Shown: positions 59,224 to 64,000 of the stretch, piece after piece
Position numbering within the stretch: the first letter of the stretch is position 1
Layout of the letters: each line of letters begins with the position of its first letter
Assembly (NCBI GenBank): GCA_937862815.1
Contig: CALMED010000030.1
Location: forward strand, 1 to 64,000
DNA length: 64,000 bases
Direction of reading: 5' to 3'
Origin: an uncultured Chitinophagaceae bacterium
Lineage (GTDB): Bacteria > Bacteroidota > Bacteroidia > Chitinophagales > Chitinophagaceae
Program-made: the position numbers and the translations under genes
The notes under the pieces: generated by a model
Database searches by the model: none
What the model saw: the letters and a program-made list of their open reading frames with translations, nothing else
Told to the model about the DNA's origin: nothing

Positions 59224-59715
59224 ATGGGTATGAAAGGATTTCTGACCGGCCTGTTATTTGTCGTAGCGCTGCAGCCTGCAGGCGCCCAGCCCATTCCCCG
59301 CTGGAAAGCGGAGGATCTGATGAACTATATCCAAACAAATGATTCTATCCTGGTGGTCAACTTCTGGGCCACCTTCTGCGGTCCCTGCGTGGCCGAACTC
59401 CCGTACTTTCATACGGTAACCGCTTCCTTCCGGGAGCAGCAGGTGAAATTAGTACTGGTGAGTCTTGATTTTGAAGAGTATTACCCCGAAAAGATCCGGA
59501 GTTTTGCGGACAAAAGAGGATATACCGCCTACATTGTATGGCTCGACGAAGAAAAACCGGATGAATTCTGTCCGAAAATAGACAGTGCCTGGACCGGCTC
59601 CATGCCCGCCACACTTTTCATCAACCGGAAAACCGGTTACCGGAAATTTATTGAATCCACACTGGAAGAAAAAGAACTGGAAGCCGAAATTAAGAAGATG
59701 CTGCAGGAAAAATAA
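59224..59715 (+). CDS. TlpA-like periplasmic thioredoxin-fold protein
   Basis: 163 residues with a signal peptide (FLTGLLFVVALQPAGAQ). The active site is FWATFCGPCVAELPYF, followed by the cis-Pro in GSMPATLFINRKTG. A second ATG, two codons in, is an equally good start. It probably reduces or exchanges disulphides in the periplasm, perhaps in cytochrome c maturation, although ccmEF are 35 kb away. It converges with another thioredoxin-fold gene. Confidence 0.9.
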   Translation: MGMKGFLTGLLFVVALQPAGAQPIPRWKAEDLMNYIQTNDSILVVNFWATFCGPCVAELPYFHTVTASFREQQVKLVLVSLDFEEYYPEKIRSFADKRGYTAYIVWLDEEKPDEFCPKIDSAWTGSMPATLFINRKTGYRKFIESTLEEKELEAEIKKMLQEK

Positions 59716-59728
59716 CCGGCAGAGACAT

Positions 59729-59819
59729 AACACGGAGGCCCAGAGATCAGAGGAACACGGAGTATTGAAATAGTACACCAGCACTTCGTGGTTCTCTGCG
59801 GCATCCATGCCTCCGTGTT
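59729..59819. repeat. Inverted repeat of ACACGGAG-type units
   Basis: AACACGGAGGC (59729-59739) is the exact reverse complement of GCCTCCGTGTT (59809-59819). Inside, each arm has a second, looser unit (AGAGGAACACGGAG against CTTCGTGGTTCTCTG). It is a compact palindromic element between two convergent genes. Confidence 0.65.
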
Positions 59820-59824
59820 TTACA

Positions 59825-59856
59825 CAACCGGTTCAACCTGTGGGTTGAACCGGTTG
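59825..59856. terminator. Perfect 14-bp hairpin between convergent thioredoxin-fold genes
   Basis: CAACCGGTTCAACC (59825-59838) pairs with GGTTGAACCGGTTG (59843-59856) around a TGTG loop. There is no T run, so its role as a terminator is inferred from its place. Confidence 0.5.
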
Positions 59857-59867
59857 CTCTCCTGCTA

Positions 59868-60470
59868 TCAGGATTTGCGCTTGATGGTGCAACCCATGGC
59901 TTTCGACTTGTTCATGGTAACGGTCTTGCCGCCCACCATTTCGTCAATGGCCACTTTGAGGTGATCCCGGCTGCTTTCTTCCGGTGTCTTGGGGTTGTCG
60001 GTGATGGCACCGTGATATACGAGCTTCATGTTTTTATCGAAGAGGTAGCACTCGGGCGTAACCTTTGCCCCGAACTGATTGGCCATGGCAGCATTTTCGT
60101 CGATCACGTAGGGCCAGTTGAATTTGAGTTTTTTTGCGTATTCCTGCATACGCTCTTTCGAATCGTCGCCTTCCCGCTGTGCTTCGTTGGAATTGACGAT
60201 GATCACCCCTACATTTTTAGACAGCGCATAATTATAAGCCGCGTCCGCCACCGATTCATTTTTTATGACCCAGGGACAGGTGTTGCAGCTGAAAATAACC
60301 AGCAGTCCGTTCTTCTTTTTCACATCGTTGAAGGAATATTTTTTTCCGCCGATGTCCTCCATCTTCACGTCGGGGGAAGGAATAACGCTTCCGATGGGAA
60401 GTTCATCGGGCAGCAGGGTGGATGCCATGAGCAGGGCCGGCAGGGCCAGCAGGAAGAATATGCGTTTCAT
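59868..60470 (-). CDS. Exported AhpC/TSA (redoxin) family thioredoxin-fold protein
   Basis: 200 residues from the ATG at 60470, beginning with a signal peptide (KRIFFLLALPALLMAST). The redoxin site is FSCNTCPWVIKNE (CxxC form CNTC), then VIIVNSNEAQREGDDS and the cis-Pro region FGAKVTPECYLFDKNM. The C-terminal part includes a further conserved Cys (MGCTIKRK). This type is often near respiratory or copper genes, but none is here. It probably acts as a periplasmic disulphide reductase or peroxidase. Confidence 0.85.
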   Translation of the reverse strand: MKRIFFLLALPALLMASTLLPDELPIGSVIPSPDVKMEDIGGKKYSFNDVKKKNGLLVIFSCNTCPWVIKNESVADAAYNYALSKNVGVIIVNSNEAQREGDDSKERMQEYAKKLKFNWPYVIDENAAMANQFGAKVTPECYLFDKNMKLVYHGAITDNPKTPEESSRDHLKVAIDEMVGGKTVTMNKSKAMGCTIKRKS

Positions 60471-60491
60471 ACTTGACAATTTTGTATAAAG

Positions 60492-61520
60492 TTACAGCTT
60501 CCGGCGCTGGTGGCGGACTCCTTTCGTGGAGGCATGCAACCTCTTGTCCGTACGGGCTTTGAGGGATTTGATGCTCACGTTCAGCTCAAAACCAATGAGC
60601 AGTACCAGGCTGTTCATGTAGATCAGTATCATCAGCACCATAATCGTTCCGATGGGGCCGTAAATCTTGTTGTACGTGGCGAAGGTGTTGATCCAGAGAG
60701 AAAATCCGTACAGAAACAGGATCAGCAGGGTGCAGGCAAGGATGGAGCCCGGGGAGATCAGTTTCCATTTCTTTTCCACCGAGGGCGCGTGGCGATAGAT
60801 GAACGCAATGCTGTAGAAAAACAAGCCCAGGATGATGAGCCAGCGTACCACCTGCACCAACTGCTGCAGGAACCAGTTTTGGATGCCCAGCTGGTTGAGC
60901 ATCCAGGTAAAAACCGTGCCCTGGGTCATGAGCACAAGCATGCTCGCAATAAACAGCAGTACGATAATAAACGTAAGGCGGATCGCTTTCCATCGGTAGG
61001 CAAACAGGCCCTTTGATTCGCGTTCGTGAATGGAGCGGTTGAAGCTGTGAATAATACCCAGCATCGCATTGGAGGAATAGTACACCACGAACAGGAAACC
61101 GGCCGAGAGCAGGCTGTTGCGGGGGCGTCCGAGGAAATCGTTGAGAAAGTCCTGCACGAGATCCCGGGTTTCGGGGTTGGGGGTGAGGTCCCGCACAAAC
61201 GACATGAGTTCCCGGTTAAAATCATCCGCAATGGGGAAGAGCGGCACCAGCGAAAACAGGAATATGCAGAAAGGCGGAATAGCCAGGATGAAGTTGAACG
61301 AAATGGCAGCCGCCCGCTCATTCAATCCAACGGTGCGCACTTTCTGAAAAAAGAACTTGATCACATAATACAGGGCCACCCCTTCAAAACCGGGTGGTTT
61401 GATGCGCATACTCATCCGCACGATGTTGCGGATCACCGGGTTGCGGAGCGGATATTTGTAGAGGTGAATCAATGCGTCGAATATAACCCGAATATACGAA
61501 TCAGCGGATCTGTTGTGCAT
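60492..61520 (-). CDS. YihY/BrkB family membrane protein
   Basis: 342 residues with six hydrophobic segments. Family marks: AAAISFNFILAIPPFCIFLFSLVPLF early, the middle SNAMLGIIHSFNRSIHERESKG..RWKAIRLTF, and RHAPSVEKKWKLISPGSILACTLLILFLYGFSLWINTFATYNKIYGPIGTIMVLMIL. Once thought to be RNase BN, the family is now seen as a membrane protein of unknown role. Its start overlaps the end of mltG by 20 bp. Confidence 0.9.
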   Translation of the reverse strand: MHNRSADSYIRVIFDALIHLYKYPLRNPVIRNIVRMSMRIKPPGFEGVALYYVIKFFFQKVRTVGLNERAAAISFNFILAIPPFCIFLFSLVPLFPIADDFNRELMSFVRDLTPNPETRDLVQDFLNDFLGRPRNSLLSAGFLFVVYYSSNAMLGIIHSFNRSIHERESKGLFAYRWKAIRLTFIIVLLFIASMLVLMTQGTVFTWMLNQLGIQNWFLQQLVQVVRWLIILGLFFYSIAFIYRHAPSVEKKWKLISPGSILACTLLILFLYGFSLWINTFATYNKIYGPIGTIMVLMILIYMNSLVLLIGFELNVSIKSLKARTDKRLHASTKGVRHQRRKL

Positions 61521-62526
61521 TCAGCCATTGCTGGTAAGCCCGGGCATTGCGGAGATGTTCTGTATCTGTTTCCGCAAAAGCGTGATACCCGTTTCCGTTG
61601 GGCCTGGCGCAGAAGAACAGGTAATTCGACCGGGCCGCGTTCAGCACCGCGTCAATCGTTACCGCGGTGGGGGTGCAGATGGGCCCCGGCGGCAGCCCCT
61701 TGTTGCGATAGGTGTTGTAAGGTGATGCAGCTGTTTCCTGGATGTGTTTAAAAAGGATCCGGCGCAGGGTAAAATCGCCGGTGGCATATTTCACCGTAGG
61801 ATCGGCGCCCAGCGGCATCCCCCTCCGCAGCCGGTTAAGGTACACACTGGCAATGAGGGGCTTTTCATCGTCCCGCAAGGTTTCTTCCTCCACAATGGAA
61901 GCCAGCACGGTAATCTGCAACGGGCTCAGCCCCAGGCTGTCGGCACGCTGCTTCCGCTGTGCATTCCAGAATTTCTGGTGATAAGCTGCCAGCTTTTCCA
62001 GCAGTTCGGCCGGTGTTGCACTCCAGTAATACGTGTAGGTATCGGGCAAAACGATGGACAGGAGCGTGGTGCTGTCAACCCCCCGGTTCCGCGTGGAATC
62101 GGGGTTGCTGATGAACGTGAGAAAGCGCAGCGAATCGCATTCAAAACGGCGACCTACCAGGCCGGCAAACTGGCGGTTGGTGCGGAGTTTCACAACCACA
62201 AGATTTACAGGCTCCTGCTGCTGGTTGCGCAGCTTACGGGCGAGTTGCAGCAGGCTGGTCCCTTTTTCAATGACGTATTTACCGGGTCGCAGCCGGGGCC
62301 ATACCTGCAGCCGGTTCGCCAGAAATGCAAACAGCCCGGTGTTGCGGATGAAGCTGCTGTCCCGCAGGGTCTGCATTACCTCCTCCTGCGTGGCGGCGCC
62401 GGTTCGGATAAACAGGTAGTTGCGGGGCTCTTCAAACCGGGTGGCCGGGCCTGCCAGCAGCCAGGCAAAGAGGGTTGCCCCCGCAAAGAGGATGCCGGTA
62501 AGCAACAGTAAAAGACGCAGCTTCAT
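61501..62526 (-). CDS. mltG: Endolytic murein transglycosylase MltG
   Basis: 341 residues with one N-terminal membrane helix (LLLLLTGILFAGATLFAWLLAG), a LysM-like region and the YceG catalytic domain. The catalytic Glu is in VLASIVEEE (near residue 212), followed by YLNRLRRGMPLGADPTVKYA, SPYNTYRNKGLPPGPI and NYLFFCARPNGNGYHAFAET. The enzyme cuts nascent peptidoglycan strands and sets their length. It lies downstream of secG, separated by a terminator. Confidence 0.95.
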   Translation of the reverse strand: MKLRLLLLLTGILFAGATLFAWLLAGPATRFEEPRNYLFIRTGAATQEEVMQTLRDSSFIRNTGLFAFLANRLQVWPRLRPGKYVIEKGTSLLQLARKLRNQQQEPVNLVVVKLRTNRQFAGLVGRRFECDSLRFLTFISNPDSTRNRGVDSTTLLSIVLPDTYTYYWSATPAELLEKLAAYHQKFWNAQRKQRADSLGLSPLQITVLASIVEEETLRDDEKPLIASVYLNRLRRGMPLGADPTVKYATGDFTLRRILFKHIQETAASPYNTYRNKGLPPGPICTPTAVTIDAVLNAARSNYLFFCARPNGNGYHAFAETDTEHLRNARAYQQWLNAQQIR

Positions 62527-62540
62527 GACGGAAAATTAAT

Positions 62541-62568
62541 AAAAAACCCTGCCGGGAAGGGCAGGGTT
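62541..62568 (-). terminator. Terminator after secG
   Basis: AACCCTGCC and GGCAGGGTT (62545-62553 and 62560-62568) form a 9-bp stem with a 6-nt loop. On the minus strand it is followed by a T run (complement of 62541-62546). Confidence 0.8.
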
Positions 62569-62586
62569 GAAAGTAATCTTTTGGTT

Positions 62587-62925
62587 CTACTGACCAGTGC
62601 CGGGAAGCGGAGCCGGTATGTTAGATGGAGCGGTTTGCTGTTTTACGGGCTGGTTGGTGGGTACCTGCTCCAATGCACCGGGACCTTCACTTCCGCCGGA
62701 GCGGGAGATGAAGAGTACCGAGAGAAGGCACAGCACGCCTACGATGGCAGCAAACAGCCAGGTACCTTTTTCCAGCACGTCGGTGGTTTGCTTTACACCC
62801 ATAAACTGGTTACTGAAGCCGGCGATATTGCCGCTTAAGCCGCCGCCTTTGGGATTTTGCACCAGCACAACGAATGCCAATAATACACTGGCGAGAAGCA
62901 CTAATATGATGAACAAAATGGTCAT
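62587..62925 (-). CDS. secG: Preprotein translocase subunit SecG
   Basis: 112 residues. Two membrane helices (ILFIILVLLASVLLAFVVLVQ and WLFAAIVGVLCLLSVLFIS) frame the conserved QNPKGGGLSG...FMGVKQTTDVLEKGTW loop. A Pro/Gln/Thr-rich tail extends past the second helix, as in many Bacteroidota. SecG aids SecA cycling at the SecYEG channel. Its start overlaps the stop of the upstream gene (ATGA), so they are coupled. Confidence 0.95.
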   Translation of the reverse strand: MTILFIILVLLASVLLAFVVLVQNPKGGGLSGNIAGFSNQFMGVKQTTDVLEKGTWLFAAIVGVLCLLSVLFISRSGGSEGPGALEQVPTNQPVKQQTAPSNIPAPLPGTGQ

Positions 62926-64000
62926 GATTGGCTGTTTATTTTCTGAATTTGGTCGGCAAAGTAAGCGCTTTTTTCAGGATGGAGCAAAATTAATTTACCA
63001 TAGAGCTCGATGGCTTTCACTGTTTTTCCCTGCTGAATCAGCACCTGCGCCATGGTTTCGGTGAGAATCTCTTCGGGATGGTTGCTGACATCGGCAATAC
63101 GGTTCACTTCCGTTTCGGAAACCGCATCGAGGGGCGTGGGTGCATCGTGGTAGATTTTCTTCATGCTGCGCAACCATTGGGTAAAGGTCTTCACCTGCTT
63201 GCTCAGATCATCGTTGCCCAGCTTTTCCTCCTGCAGGCGGATGCCCTGCGAAGCGAAATAATCAACGGTATGAAACGGCTCAAAAGCGAGTTCCTGTACG
63301 GGAGCCGGTGTTTCGGGGGCAGTAGGACCGACCGGCAGAGCCGGCGTTGTTTCAGCAGGCAGGATTGTATCAACGGCAGCCTCATCAGCTACTACAGGCT
63401 GATCAGACTCAGTTGCAGCAATTGAAGCTTCAGGTTCGGTTCCCTGCTGCTGCTGCAGGTCCAGCTCGTCTTCGGCTTCCACCAGGGCAACAGCGTCTGC
63501 GGCAGCATCCACCAGGTCCTGCAGCGGAAAACTGTCCCCCGCCTGCCATTCTTCCAGGCGGGTACGGTCTTCGTCGGCCTCCACCAATGCAGCGGCATCT
63601 GCAGCTGCATCCTGCAGGTCCTGCATACGAAAATCGGGATCCGGCATTTGTTCCTCAACAGTCGCCGCGATGACGGTTTCCTCTTCTTTTGCCTGCTCAG
63701 GGATTCCGGAGGCTGTTATTCCGGCATTATTTCCGGATAGGAGCGTGACATCCAGGTGTACTGACTGCAATTCCGGCCGGGCATTGCCCTCCCTGAACCG
63801 TTCCCACTGATACCGGAACCAGAGCGGGTTGTTGAAATACACCAGCGCCTTTTGCATGCCGGGTGCAGCCGGTGTTCCATCTGCCTGTTGTGAGCGGTAA
63901 ACCGCTGCCAGGAAATGACCGGCTCCAAACCAGGGATGCCGCTGCACCAGGGTGTCCATTACCGAAAGCAGCGCGGGCGCATCCGGTACGGGGTCGTGCA
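62922..64000 (-). CDS. TPR-like protein of unknown function, 5' end beyond the window
   Basis: The frame stays open past its first in-window ATG (63959) to the right edge, in protein-like sequence, so the gene very likely starts outside. At least 345 residues are visible: a helical N-terminal part (PWFGAGHFLAAVYRSQ, TPR-like), an acidic middle with a duplicated motif (QDLQDAAADAAALVEADEDR and QDLVDAAADAVALVEAEDEL), a Pro/Ala-rich stretch, and a C-terminal TPR-like segment (ETMAQVLIQQGKTVKAIELYGKLILLHPEKSAYF). Function unknown. Coupled to secG by an ATGA overlap. Confidence 0.75.
   Translation of the reverse strand, partial: HDPVPDAPALLSVMDTLVQRHPWFGAGHFLAAVYRSQQADGTPAAPGMQKALVYFNNPLWFRYQWERFREGNARPELQSVHLDVTLLSGNNAGITASGIPEQAKEEETVIAATVEEQMPDPDFRMQDLQDAAADAAALVEADEDRTRLEEWQAGDSFPLQDLVDAAADAVALVEAEDELDLQQQQGTEPEASIAATESDQPVVADEAAVDTILPAETTPALPVGPTAPETPAPVQELAFEPFHTVDYFASQGIRLQEEKLGNDDLSKQVKTFTQWLRSMKKIYHDAPTPLDAVSETEVNRIADVSNHPEEILTETMAQVLIQQGKTVKAIELYGKLILLHPEKSAYFADQIQKINSQS

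Overview
The window reads as a chromosomal segment of a Bacteroidota bacterium, most likely a member of Chitinophagaceae or a close relative. Four things point there: a very large protein with MBG modules and a C-terminal type IX secretion (T9SS) sorting domain; a fused SecDF; bacillithiol synthesis (BshB1); and the absence of Shine-Dalgarno sequences, with many starts instead preceded by a Bacteroidota-type -7 box (TAnnTTTG). The organism call is an inference from gene content. No 16S rRNA gene is present.

Layout. 1-1.6 kb is non-coding and repeat-rich. 1.6-12.9 kb is one giant gene for a secreted repeat protein. 12.9-14.3 kb holds an exosortase/archaeosortase-like membrane protease followed by two paralogous small membrane proteins in overlapping frames. 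14.3-20.1 kb is an accessory stretch: a HigBA-type toxin-antitoxin locus with a frameshifted toxin, a radical SAM protein with a DMT transporter, and an antitoxin-PIN toxin pair. These are embedded in several families of short interspersed repeats. From 20 kb on the region is gene-dense and largely housekeeping: an arginase-family hydrolase, ccmE-ccmF cytochrome c maturation, a DUF4294 protein, bshB1, a fatty acid desaturase, a TPMT-like methyltransferase, a MORN-caspase protein, an acyl-CoA dehydrogenase, yggS, a porin, an M20 amidohydrolase, a mutase large subunit, a HesB/IscA protein, secDF, a serine beta-lactamase-like lipoprotein, an aminotransferase and topA. A compact operon follows (DUF2520 protein, kdsC-like, UbiA-family, maf, DUF2851), then lipA, a phosphodiester glycosidase-like protein, two tRNA genes (Pro and Thr), trmH, two thioredoxin-fold proteins, yihY/brkB, mltG, secG and the 3' part of a repeat-containing gene that runs off the window.

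How the parts fit together. secDF and secG supply Sec translocation for the many signal-peptide proteins here. The giant protein should continue through T9SS, judging by its C-terminal domain. The adjacent exosortase-like protein with its two small partners is the most interesting unit, because no sorting signal for it is evident in the neighbouring giant protein. CcmE carries the CxxxY variant of the haem-binding motif. The interspersed repeats cluster around the giant gene, the toxin-antitoxin loci and the radical SAM operon. Apart from one unrelated inverted repeat at about 59.7 kb, I saw none from 20.1 kb onward, which marks 1-20 kb as the plastic part of the window.
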